Assembly: GCA_949840775.1 (NCBI GenBank)
Contig: CATKXO010000002.1
Span: 1-64,000 of the forward strand
DNA from: an uncultured bacterium
GTDB taxonomy: Bacteria; Bacillota; Clostridia; Oscillospirales; Oscillospiraceae
Direction: 5' to 3'
Length of the DNA stretch: 64,000 bases
Shown: piece after piece, positions 8,447 to 16,847 of the stretch
Layout of the letters: each line of letters begins with the position of its first letter
Numbering within the stretch: position 1 is the stretch's first letter
Made by a program: the position numbers and the translations under genes
The notes under the pieces: model-generated
Databases searched by the model: none
Told to the model about the DNA's origin: nothing
What the model saw: the letters and a program-made list of their open reading frames with translations, nothing else

Positions 8447-9127
8447 ATGAAGAAGAATGACAGGATTTGGATTGTATTTTATGTTTTTCTATGCGCGATA
8501 TCCGCTTTTTTGACCGTAACAGGGGAATTTTCCCGGCTGAATCAGATGTTTCCCTATACAGCCGGTTTTGTGCAATTTGCAATATACGCCACTGCGGGGG
8601 AACTGCTCTCTACCCGGATACTGGAAGGAGTATGGGCGGTAAACCGCGCTACCTGGTTTAAAGCGGCCAGCTGGGGGTTTGGAGGGCTGTGGGTGACCCT
8701 CGCCTTTCGGGTGTTCAGCGAGGGGACGGTCCGGGCCATGGAGGTGGGACTGCTCCCCTTCTGCGGAAACGCTCTGGCCGCCGCGTTCTTCACCAGCTGC
8801 ACCAACAATCTGTTTTTTGCTCCGCTCCACTCCGCGCTGATGCGAGTCTGCGGCAACTACGCCGACCTGCGTTTCCTTCAGAACAGGCGGATAACTGTCC
8901 GGGAAGCGGTGAACTCGGTGGACTGGGGAGAGCTGGTGGATTTTACGCTGTTTAAGACCATCCCCCTGTTCTGGATTCCCATCAACACCGTGGGCTTTTT
9001 GCTGCCGGTAAACTTCCGGGTTGTCTTTGCCGCCATGCTGTCCTTGGTGTTTGGGGTCTTAATGACCGTTTTAAAGCTGCGTGAGCGTAAAAATCAGGCT
9101 AAATCCAGAAAGGAGTCTTCACGATGA
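8447..9127 (+). CDS. Small polytopic membrane protein with Mpv17-like C-terminus
   Basis: 226 residues from ATG 8447 behind CGGAGGGAGC. An upstream in-frame start would run through the terminator hairpin and is rejected. Four to five hydrophobic segments are visible. The C-terminal part, with FWIPINTVGFLLP followed by FRVVFAAMLSLVFGVLM, resembles the conserved end of the Mpv17/PMP22 family (W-P-x-N-F-x-P-RV pattern), known mainly from eukaryotic organelle membranes. The similarity is judged by eye. The stop overlaps the next start (ATGA), so translation is coupled to the aminotransferase. A transport or membrane-integrity role in the hydantoin operon is conceivable. Confidence 0.65.
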   Translation: MKKNDRIWIVFYVFLCAISAFLTVTGEFSRLNQMFPYTAGFVQFAIYATAGELLSTRILEGVWAVNRATWFKAASWGFGGLWVTLAFRVFSEGTVRAMEVGLLPFCGNALAAAFFTSCTNNLFFAPLHSALMRVCGNYADLRFLQNRRITVREAVNSVDWGELVDFTLFKTIPLFWIPINTVGFLLPVNFRVVFAAMLSLVFGVLMTVLKLRERKNQAKSRKESSR

Positions 9128-10290
9128 TTCAGATTTCAGAAAACACAAAGTTGATTCAGCCCTCCAAAATTCGTAAAATGTTCAACAAGTCATTGGAGTA
9201 TGACCAGGTGCTCAGCTTCACTCTGGGCGAGCCGGATTTCACCGCCTCGGAAAATGTGGTGGAGGCCGGGTGCCGGGCCATTCGCGGGGGACAGACCAAA
9301 TACTCCGCCAACGCGGGGCTGCTGGCCCTGCGGCAGGCCATCTCCGGCTACCTGAAGCGGACCGAGGGGCTGGAGTACGACCCTGCGTCCCAAATCGTAG
9401 TGACCCCCGGGGCAATGGGGGCACTCTACCTGGCTCTGAAAGCAATCCTGAACCCCGGCGACGAGGTGATTGTCAGCGAGCCCTGCTGGACCAACTACAT
9501 ACAGCAGATTCAGATGTGCGGCGGCGTAGCGGTTTCGGTCCAGACCAGCCCCGAGCGGGGCTTTGACCTGGACGTGGCGGCCATCCGCGCCGCTGTGACG
9601 GACCGTACCCGGGCCATTATTCTGAACTCGCCCTGTAATCCCACCGGAGCGGTGGCCAGCCGGGAGGCCCTGGATGCTCTGGCCCAGGTGGCCGAGGAGT
9701 TTGACCTGGCTGTGCTGGCCGACGAGGTCTACAAGCACATCCTCTTTGACGGCGCGGCGTACACCAGCCTGGCCTCCCTGCCCGGCATGGCGGAGCGCAC
9801 CCTGGTCATCGACAGCCTGTCCAAAACCTACGCCATGACCGGATGGCGGGTGGGCTTTGCCGCCGGGCCCGCCGGGGTCATCGGTCAGATGACCAAGCTC
9901 CAGGAGAACACCAGCGCCTGCGCCTCCACCCCCTGCCAGTGGGCCGCAATCGAGGCGCTGAACGGGCCCCAGACCCATCTGGAGCACATGCGGGAGCAGT
10001 ACCGCATCCGCCGGGATTATGTGATGGATCGGGTCACGTCCATCCCCGGCCTGTCCTGCTCCCGTCCCCAGGGGACCTTCTACGCCTTCCTGGACATCCG
10101 CCGGTCCGGACTGGACAGCGAAAGCTTTGCCATGCGGCTGCTGGAGGAGGAACAGGTGGTCCTGGTGCCCGGAACCGCCTTCGGCGAGTTTGGCGAGGGG
10201 TATGTGCGGCTGTCTTACGCCGCGTCCATGGACAGTCTGGAGCAGGGCTTTGACCGGATTGCGGCCTTTATGGAGCGGTGTCATGGGTGA
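9124..10290 (+). CDS. Class I PLP-dependent aminotransferase
   Basis: 388 residues, subgroup I-gamma-like. The PLP lysine is K234 in DSLSKTYAMTGWRVGF. The motifs NSPCNPTGAV and ADEVYKHI mark the cofactor pocket. It overlaps the upstream membrane protein by four bases and the downstream carbamoylase by eight, so the three are translationally coupled. It should transaminate the amino acid released by the carbamoylase. The likely amino donor range (aspartate, aromatic or branched) cannot be fixed from sequence. Confidence 0.9.
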   Translation: MIQISENTKLIQPSKIRKMFNKSLEYDQVLSFTLGEPDFTASENVVEAGCRAIRGGQTKYSANAGLLALRQAISGYLKRTEGLEYDPASQIVVTPGAMGALYLALKAILNPGDEVIVSEPCWTNYIQQIQMCGGVAVSVQTSPERGFDLDVAAIRAAVTDRTRAIILNSPCNPTGAVASREALDALAQVAEEFDLAVLADEVYKHILFDGAAYTSLASLPGMAERTLVIDSLSKTYAMTGWRVGFAAGPAGVIGQMTKLQENTSACASTPCQWAAIEALNGPQTHLEHMREQYRIRRDYVMDRVTSIPGLSCSRPQGTFYAFLDIRRSGLDSESFAMRLLEEEQVVLVPGTAFGEFGEGYVRLSYAASMDSLEQGFDRIAAFMERCHG

Positions 10291-11449
10291 GCGGTTAGAG
10301 CAGTGGCTCCACGAGCTGGGGCAGATCGGCTTTCAGGAGGGGGTGGGGACCACCCGCCTGCCCTACTCCCCGGAGTATGACCGGGGGCGGGATTACGTCC
10401 GTTCCCTGATGGAACAGGCCGGCCTGGAGACCAGGACCGACCCGGTGGGCAACCTGCGGGGGCTGCTGCCCGGCCGGGGGAAACGGCTGTGCATCGGGTC
10501 CCATATTGATACCGTCCCCGGCGGCGGGATCTACGACGGCGCCTACGGAGTGCTGGCCGCCATCGATTGCGTCCGGCGGCTCAGGGAGGCGGGCTGGGTC
10601 AACCGGCATTCCCTGGAGATCGTGGCCTTTACAGAGGAGGAGGGCAACGTGATCGGGGGGACCTTTGGCAGCAAAGCCTTCGCAGGCGCCGTCATAGACC
10701 CGGCGATGGAGGCCAGGCTGTCCCAGTACGGCCTGAGCCTGACGGACGCCGCTGCCTGCCGGCAAAACCCGGAGGACTACCTCTGCTACCTGGAGCTGCA
10801 CATCGAGCAGGGCGGTATTTTAGAGGCGGAGCAGAAGCAGATTGGCGTGGCCGGCGGAATCGTGGGCATTCTGCGCTACCGGGCGGTGATGGCGGGCGCG
10901 GCCAACCACGCGGGCAGCACGCCTATGTCCCTGCGGGACGACGCGCTGGAAAAAACCAGCCGCCTGATTGTCTGGCTGATGGAGCAGGTGCGCGCCTCTT
11001 ACCCCGAGATGGTGTGTACCGTGGGGACGTTGAAGGTGTCTCCCGGCGCGGTGAACGTGATTCCGGGCGAGACGGAATTTGTCATTGAGCTGAGAAACCG
11101 CTCCATGGAGGAGATGGAGCAGGCCGCGGCACGTCTGCTGGAGCGGTTCGGCCCGGAGGGGCTGTCCATGGAGGAGATGATCCGTCAGCCTCCCACCCTG
11201 TGCGACCCCGTCCTGCTGCAAATGGCCCGGGACTGCTGTGACAGTCTGGGCTATACCCGGAGGGATATGTTCAGCGGCGCGGGACACGACCTGATCAATA
11301 TGGCCCTGCTGGCCCCGTCCCTTCTGGTGTTCATCCCCAGCAAGGACGGCGTCAGCCACCGGATCGACGAGTACAGCGCGCCCGAGGACCTGGAGCGGGG
11401 GAGCCGCGTACTGATGGAGCTGATCCGAAGAACGGATGAAATGAATTAG
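10283..11449 (+). CDS. Zn-dependent N-carbamoyl-L-amino-acid hydrolase / allantoate amidohydrolase family
   Basis: 388 residues from ATG 10283, inside the end of the aminotransferase gene. It is an M20-type binuclear metallo-enzyme. Metal-ligand motifs are GSHIDTVPGGGIYDGAYG (His, Asp), FTEEEGN (Glu), LHIEQGG (His) and GAGHDL (His). The family hydrolyses N-carbamoyl-amino acids or allantoate, releasing CO2 and NH3. With a hydantoinase and a hydantoin racemase directly downstream, an N-carbamoyl-L-amino-acid hydrolase (HyuC-like) is the best reading; allantoate amidohydrolase is the alternative. It is cytoplasmic. Confidence 0.85.
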   Translation: MGERLEQWLHELGQIGFQEGVGTTRLPYSPEYDRGRDYVRSLMEQAGLETRTDPVGNLRGLLPGRGKRLCIGSHIDTVPGGGIYDGAYGVLAAIDCVRRLREAGWVNRHSLEIVAFTEEEGNVIGGTFGSKAFAGAVIDPAMEARLSQYGLSLTDAAACRQNPEDYLCYLELHIEQGGILEAEQKQIGVAGGIVGILRYRAVMAGAANHAGSTPMSLRDDALEKTSRLIVWLMEQVRASYPEMVCTVGTLKVSPGAVNVIPGETEFVIELRNRSMEEMEQAAARLLERFGPEGLSMEEMIRQPPTLCDPVLLQMARDCCDSLGYTRRDMFSGAGHDLINMALLAPSLLVFIPSKDGVSHRIDEYSAPEDLERGSRVLMELIRRTDEMN

Positions 11450-11464
11450 GAGGGGATGCAGACT

Positions 11465-12220
11465 ATGAAAATCAAACTGATTAACCCCAACACTACCCTG
11501 TCCATGACCCAGAGCATCCAGGAGGCCGCCCTCCGGGCCGCCCGTCCGGGCACCCAGGTCTACTCCGTCAGCCCCCAGTGGGGACCGGAGAGCATTGAGT
11601 GCTATGTGGACGAATATCTGGCGGTCCCCGGTGTGCTCAAGGAGGTCATCAAGGGGGACCGGGAGGAGGGGGCGGACGCCTTTGTCATCGCCTGCTTCGG
11701 GGATCCGGGGCTCCAGGCGGCCCGGGAGGCCACCCGCAAGCCGGTGCTGGGTATCTGTGAGAGCGCCATCGCCACGGCCAAGTTTCTGGCCCCCTATTTC
11801 TCCATCGTCTCTGTGCTGGACCGGGCCCGCAAGGTGACGGAGGACGTGGTATCCGCCTACGGCGCGGAGAAATTCTGCCGGTCCATCCGCTCCACCGGGC
11901 TGAGCGTGCTGGACTTTGGCCGGGACCCGGAGCGGGGACTGGAGGCCCTGGCCCGGGAGGGAGAGAAGGCCGTCCGGGAGGACGGGGCGGAGTGCATTCT
12001 GCTGGGCTGCGCTGGCTTTGTGGACTTTGCCCGGGACCTGGAGCAGCGGCTGGGCGTCCCGGTGCTGGAGGGGGTCACCCCCGCGGTCAAGCTGGCCGAG
12101 GCGCTGGTGGATATGGGGCTGGGAACCAGCAAGACCTCCACCTGGGGCTGGCCGGAGAAAAAACAGTTTTTGGAGTATCCAATCTTTTCTGAGCGTGATT
12201 TAATTTTTGAGGAGGGTTAG
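11465..12220 (+). CDS. Asp/Glu/hydantoin racemase family protein
   Basis: 251 residues. ATG 11465 has proper spacing to AGGAGGGG; the ATG at 11456 directly abuts the ribosome site. The two catalytic cysteines of the family are visible in VIACFGDPGLQAARE and LLGCAGFVDFA, and the N-terminal KLINPNTT matches hydantoin racemases. It would interconvert D- and L-5-substituted hydantoins so that both enantiomers can be used. It lies between the carbamoylase and the hydantoinase, the order expected for a hyu operon. Confidence 0.88.
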   Translation: MKIKLINPNTTLSMTQSIQEAALRAARPGTQVYSVSPQWGPESIECYVDEYLAVPGVLKEVIKGDREEGADAFVIACFGDPGLQAAREATRKPVLGICESAIATAKFLAPYFSIVSVLDRARKVTEDVVSAYGAEKFCRSIRSTGLSVLDFGRDPERGLEALAREGEKAVREDGAECILLGCAGFVDFARDLEQRLGVPVLEGVTPAVKLAEALVDMGLGTSKTSTWGWPEKKQFLEYPIFSERDLIFEEG

Positions 12221-12223
12221 GCT

Positions 12224-13630
12224 GTGCGTATTTTAATCAAGGGCGGGACCATTGTAACCGCCAGCGAAGAATTTCAGGGCGATGTTCTGGTGGAGGGGGA
12301 GACCATCCGGGCAGTGGGGCAGCAGCTGGACCTCCCCGCCGACCAGGTAATCGACGCCGCAGGCAAGTACGTGCTGCCCGGCGGCGTGGACCAGCACACC
12401 CACTTCTCCGCCCTGTGCAACGTGGGCGACCAGGACACTGCCGGCTATGAGACCACCGACGCCGTTGTGACGGGGGGGACCACCACCATCGTGGACTACG
12501 CCCCCCAGGACCCCAAAACGGGCCTGCTGGACTCCATCGACTACCGCATCAACGTCCGGGCCAAGGACAAGGCCTGCGTGGACTTTGCCCTCCACGGCAT
12601 GGTGACGGAGATTATGGACAGCATATTTGACGAGATTGCCCAATTTCCCCAGAAGGGAATCTCCAGCATCAAGATTTTTATGGCCTACAACGGCTCCCCC
12701 CTCCATGTGGACGACGGGACCTTCTTCCGCATCCTGGAGTGCAGCCGCAGGGCGGGGGTCACTGTGTTCGTCCACGCGGAGAACGGCGAGATTTTGGATT
12801 TTCTGCGCCGCCGGTGCGTGAAGAACGGCCAGACCACCCCCCACTACCACTATGTCTCCCGTCCGCCCTTTACCGAGGCGGAGGCGGTGCGCCGGGCCAT
12901 CTATCTTGCGGGGCAGACGGATACCCCCCTGTATATCGCCCACATGACCTGCCGTCCGGCGCTGGAGGCGCTGCTCCAGGCCAAGGGGACGGGGCAGCGG
13001 GTATACGGGGAGACCTGCACCCACTATCTGACCACCACCAAGGAGGCGCTGGACAACCCGGATTTCAACGAGGCGGCCAAGTTTGTCTGTTCCCCCGCCC
13101 TGCGGGACCGGGAGGACTGCGACGCGCTGTGGGCAGCGCTGAACAGCGGACTGCTCAACGCGGTGGTCTCCGACCACTGCGGAATCGACGTGGCCAACCT
13201 GAAGCAGGTGGGACGGGACGACTTCACGCAGATTCCCAACGGCGCCCCCGGCGCGGCGGACCGGATGCACGTCATCTGGACGGAGGGGGTGGCCAAGGGC
13301 CGCATCTCCCGGCAGAAGTTTGTGGAAATCACCGCCACCCAGCCCGCCAAGATCAACGGCATTTACCCCCGCAAGGGCCACATCGCCGTGGGCTGTGACG
13401 CCGACCTGGTGGTCCTGGATCCGGATTACCGGGGGGTGATCCGTCTGGAGGATAACCCCAACGGAGTGGACTACAACATCTACGAGGGCCGGGAGCAGCT
13501 GGGCCGGGTGGAGACGGTGCTGCTCCGGGGCCGGGTGGTGGTCCGGGACGCCCGCTTCGTGGGGGAGTACGGCCAGGGCCGGTTTATCCCCGCCAAGATG
13601 TATGGCTCCTGCTACGAAAACAGGGACTAA
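12224..13630 (+). CDS. hydA: Dihydropyrimidinase / D-hydantoinase
   Basis: 468 residues, starting at GTG 12224 behind GAGGAGGGTTAGGCT. A cyclic amidohydrolase with a binuclear metal centre: HTHF after GGVDQ (near residue 60), the carbamylated lysine in SSIKIFMAY, HAENGEI, HMTCRPA, and the SDHCGIDVANLKQ metal-Asp region. It opens 5-substituted hydantoins or dihydropyrimidines to N-carbamoyl-amino acids, the substrate of the adjacent carbamoylase. It is only four bases from the racemase gene. Whether pyrimidine or amino-acid hydantoins are the natural substrate is unknown; the racemase favours hydantoins. Confidence 0.92.
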   Translation: MRILIKGGTIVTASEEFQGDVLVEGETIRAVGQQLDLPADQVIDAAGKYVLPGGVDQHTHFSALCNVGDQDTAGYETTDAVVTGGTTTIVDYAPQDPKTGLLDSIDYRINVRAKDKACVDFALHGMVTEIMDSIFDEIAQFPQKGISSIKIFMAYNGSPLHVDDGTFFRILECSRRAGVTVFVHAENGEILDFLRRRCVKNGQTTPHYHYVSRPPFTEAEAVRRAIYLAGQTDTPLYIAHMTCRPALEALLQAKGTGQRVYGETCTHYLTTTKEALDNPDFNEAAKFVCSPALRDREDCDALWAALNSGLLNAVVSDHCGIDVANLKQVGRDDFTQIPNGAPGAADRMHVIWTEGVAKGRISRQKFVEITATQPAKINGIYPRKGHIAVGCDADLVVLDPDYRGVIRLEDNPNGVDYNIYEGREQLGRVETVLLRGRVVVRDARFVGEYGQGRFIPAKMYGSCYENRD

Positions 13631-13774
13631 AGCTGTCAGTTATGGACTCGTTCAGAGCGGCGGGGACCAAGTTAATCCAGGAGGGAGGGAATAAACCGGG
13701 GCTGGTTCGCTGCCGCACTGGCTGAGTCTTAAAAATCCACTGAAAACGTGTATCATGTAAAGGAGGACTATTGC

Positions 13775-15304
13775 ATGGAAACCACATTTGGAGTATTATG
13801 TTTGATACCGCCTGTTCTGGCCATTGTCCTGGCCCTGATTACCAAGCAGACCATCCTCTCCCTGCTGATTGCCACTTGGGTGGGCTCCACCATTATAAAC
13901 GGCTGGAATCCGCTGGTGGGCTTTGTGAAGATCATCTCCGACTATGTGATCCCCTCCATCAGCGGCAACGCGTCCCTTCTGGTGTTGGTCACCCTGTCCG
14001 GCGGCCTGATCGCCATGCTGCGCACCACCGGCGCGGCGGAGGCATTTGCCACCCGGGTAACCAAGGTGATTAACACAGCCAAAAAGGGCCAGATCGTCAC
14101 CTGCCTGAGCGCGTTTATCTTCTGCTACACCGAGCCCTGCCTGATGCTGGGCACCATTATGCGCCCCGTCACCGACACTGTGCGGGTGTCCCGGGCCAAG
14201 CTGTCCTACATCCTGGACTCCATGGGCTGCAACCTGGCCTGTTTCTCCCCCATCAGCAGCTACGGCCCCTTTATCACCGGCCTGATTGCCGCGGAGCTGC
14301 TGGCCGCCGGGGTGGAGGCCAGCGAGTGGGGTATCTGGCTGAACATGCTGCCCTTCAACCTGTACAGTCTGTTCGCCATGGTCACTGTGATTGTGGTCGC
14401 CGTGTTCGGCCTGAATTTCGGCCCAATGCGCAAGGAGGAGGAGCGGGCCCTGAAGACCGGCAAGCTGCTGGGCGACGGCGTGGAGCCCCTGGTCCCTGAG
14501 GTGAAGAACGTGCTGCCCGAGGGCTATGAGCTGACCATCTGGAACTTTATCGTCCCCATGGCGGCCCTGTTCATCTCCCTGTTTGCCACCATCTTCTGGA
14601 GCGGCGATCTGGCCGGCAACGGCCTGGTGGGCTGCTTCCGCTCCGCCAACATCACCCTGGCGATCTGCATGGCCTTCATGGGCGGCGGCATCGGCGCCGG
14701 GATCATGGGCATTGCCACCGGACTGTTCAAGCCCCTCAAGGCCTTCGACACCTTTATCGACGGCATGATCGAGCTGATTAACGTCCCCTTTATCCTGATC
14801 GTTGCCTGGTCACTGGGCACCATCGTCAAATCTATGGGCACCGGCGACTTTATGGTGGGCATTGTGCAGCAGTACCTCACCCCCGGCCTGGTTCCCGCCC
14901 TGGTGTTCCTGTTCGGTGCTTTTATCTCCTTCGCCACCGGCTCCTCCTGGGGAGTGTGGTCCATTATGATGCCCATTGCCTTCCCCATGGCCGTCGCCTT
15001 CAACCTGCCTATGGCCTACGTGGTGGGTTCCGTCATCGCCGGCGGCATGTTCGGGGACCAGTGTTCCCCCATCTCCGATACCACCGTCCTCTCCTCCACC
15101 GGCGGCTCCTGCAACCACATCGTCCATGTTATGACACAGCTGCCTTACGGCCTGACGGTAGGCGCATCTGCTTTTATAGGTTTCCTGTTCGGCGGCCTGA
15201 CCGGCCAGTACATGATTTCCATCGCGGTGACTGCGGTCGTCCTCTATGCGGCTATGTTTGTCATGACAAAGGTGGACAGCGCCCGGACCGTGAAAGCGGC
15301 CTGA
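13775..15304 (+). CDS. nhaC: NhaC-family Na+/H+ antiporter (hydantoin operon)
   Basis: 509 residues from ATG 13775 behind AAAGGAGGACTATTGC. About 12 membrane segments. The signature segments FATGSSWGVWSIMMPIA and GGMFGDQCSPISDTTVLSSTG match NhaC. It is a distant paralogue of the antiporter at 5766. Placement inside a hydantoin operon suggests it carries a substrate or product in exchange for an ion rather than only controlling pH; that is inference. The 144-base gap before it contains no gene or clear promoter. Confidence 0.87.
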   Translation: METTFGVLCLIPPVLAIVLALITKQTILSLLIATWVGSTIINGWNPLVGFVKIISDYVIPSISGNASLLVLVTLSGGLIAMLRTTGAAEAFATRVTKVINTAKKGQIVTCLSAFIFCYTEPCLMLGTIMRPVTDTVRVSRAKLSYILDSMGCNLACFSPISSYGPFITGLIAAELLAAGVEASEWGIWLNMLPFNLYSLFAMVTVIVVAVFGLNFGPMRKEEERALKTGKLLGDGVEPLVPEVKNVLPEGYELTIWNFIVPMAALFISLFATIFWSGDLAGNGLVGCFRSANITLAICMAFMGGGIGAGIMGIATGLFKPLKAFDTFIDGMIELINVPFILIVAWSLGTIVKSMGTGDFMVGIVQQYLTPGLVPALVFLFGAFISFATGSSWGVWSIMMPIAFPMAVAFNLPMAYVVGSVIAGGMFGDQCSPISDTTVLSSTGGSCNHIVHVMTQLPYGLTVGASAFIGFLFGGLTGQYMISIAVTAVVLYAAMFVMTKVDSARTVKAA

Positions 15305-15340
15305 TATTGCGGACTTGTTATGCACAGACGGGAGGTTTAT

Positions 15341-16765
15341 ATGAAAAAGATTGACAAGCTGGTCACCGCCCCCCACTTCTATACCATGGAAGGGGAAGGC
15401 GTGGGCTACCGCGCCGCCGCCGCCATGGCGGTCAACTGCGGCAAGATTTTAGAGGTCGGGCCTGCGGAGCATATGCTGAAGGAGTACGCCCCCCAGGAGA
15501 TCATCGACCTGCCCCACCACATGGTCCTGCCCGGCTTGATCGACGGCCATATGCACACCGCCTGCAACATCATGCGCGGACTGGCTCAGGACACCAACAA
15601 CTGGATGATGTTCGGTTTGCAACCCTTTGACAACGCCGTCACTGACGAGGAGCGGGACGCGGGTAGCCGGGTGGCCATTCTGGAGGCCATCCGGGCGGGC
15701 ACCACCACCCTGGGCGACTATGAGTCAAGGATGGATAACGTGTGCGGCTTTATCGAAAAGGTGGGGGCCAGGGGCAACATTGCCCAGACCATCCGGGCCG
15801 CCAAGCGGCGGGTCTACCGGCCGGGCGAGCTCTACGAGTTCGACGACGAGATGGGGGAGGAGAGCCTCCAACGCAATATCCAGCTCTACGACAAGTGGCA
15901 CAACCAGGCGGGGGGCCGGATCAAAATTCTGTTCGGACCCCAGGGCGCGGATTTCGTCAGCCCGGAAATGCTGCTGAAGATTCAGAAGATTGTCAAGGAG
16001 CGCAAGACCAAAATCCATATGCACGTTCAGCAGGGCGACCGGGAGACCTACCAGATTGAAAAGCGCTACGGCAAGCGGCCCACCGCGTTTTTGGATGAGC
16101 TGGGCTACCTGGATTCCTCCCTGATTGCCGTCCATCTCACCGACTGCACCGATGAGGAGGCCGCCCACATCGCCCGGAAGGGCGCGTCCATGATCGTCAA
16201 CCCCGGCTCCATCGGCATCATCGACGGCATCGTCTGTCCCAGCGTGGCCTTCCAGCAGGCGGGCGGCCCCGTAGCTCTGGGGTCCGACCAGGCCCCCGGC
16301 AACAACTGCCACAATATCATCAACGAGATGAAAAACGTGGCCCTGTTCAACAAAATCAAGTATGGCAACCCGGAGGTCATGCCCGCCTGGCGGGCCCTGC
16401 GGATGGCCACCATCGAGGGGGCTCAGGCCATTGGCCTGGGGGACAGCGTGGGCTCTCTGGAGCCGGGCAAGCAGGCGGACTTTATCGCGATTGACCTGAA
16501 TTGTCCCTCGATGCTGCCGGTCTATACCTACCCCATGCGCAACATGATTCCCAATCTGGTCTACAGTGCCAGGGGTCCGGAGGTCGCGCTGGCGGCGGTG
16601 GACGGCGAAGTTATTATGCGGGACGGCATCTTTACCAGGGTGGACCAGCAGGAGTACCTGTCTGCCATTCCCCAGTACCCGGACGGCATAGGACAGCGGG
16701 CCGCCAAGGAATTTTTTGAGATCGACGGAACCAACGCCCGCTTTATGCGGGAGGGAAAGCTATAA
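15341..16765 (+). CDS. Metal-dependent amidohydrolase (chlorohydrolase/deaminase-like)
   Basis: 474 residues from ATG 15341 after GGGAGGTTTAT. It belongs to the TrzN/AtzA and adenosine/SAH-deaminase branch of the amidohydrolase superfamily: metal-binding HMH in GLIDGHMHTACN, HMHVQQGD, VHLTDCTDEE and the catalytic LGSDQAPGNNC. These enzymes deaminate or hydrolyse heterocycles at a mononuclear metal. In this operon it could act on a related ring compound upstream of the hydantoinase. The exact substrate is not predictable. The following hairpin probably ends the operon. Confidence 0.82.
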   Translation: MKKIDKLVTAPHFYTMEGEGVGYRAAAAMAVNCGKILEVGPAEHMLKEYAPQEIIDLPHHMVLPGLIDGHMHTACNIMRGLAQDTNNWMMFGLQPFDNAVTDEERDAGSRVAILEAIRAGTTTLGDYESRMDNVCGFIEKVGARGNIAQTIRAAKRRVYRPGELYEFDDEMGEESLQRNIQLYDKWHNQAGGRIKILFGPQGADFVSPEMLLKIQKIVKERKTKIHMHVQQGDRETYQIEKRYGKRPTAFLDELGYLDSSLIAVHLTDCTDEEAAHIARKGASMIVNPGSIGIIDGIVCPSVAFQQAGGPVALGSDQAPGNNCHNIINEMKNVALFNKIKYGNPEVMPAWRALRMATIEGAQAIGLGDSVGSLEPGKQADFIAIDLNCPSMLPVYTYPMRNMIPNLVYSARGPEVALAAVDGEVIMRDGIFTRVDQQEYLSAIPQYPDGIGQRAAKEFFEIDGTNARFMREGKL

Positions 16766-16790
16766 CCTTACTGCCAACCTTTCTTCACAT

Positions 16791-16828
16791 GGGGCGCTCC
16801 GGGAACCAATCAGGCCCCGGGGCGTCCC
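16791..16828. terminator. Stem-loop at the end of the hydantoin operon
   Basis: 13-bp stem with two G-T pairs (16791-16803 with 16816-16828), with no clear T-run after it. It lies 26 bases after the amidohydrolase stop and 20 bases before the MATE start. Confidence 0.5.
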
Positions 16829-16847
16829 AAATAATGCAGGTGATACT

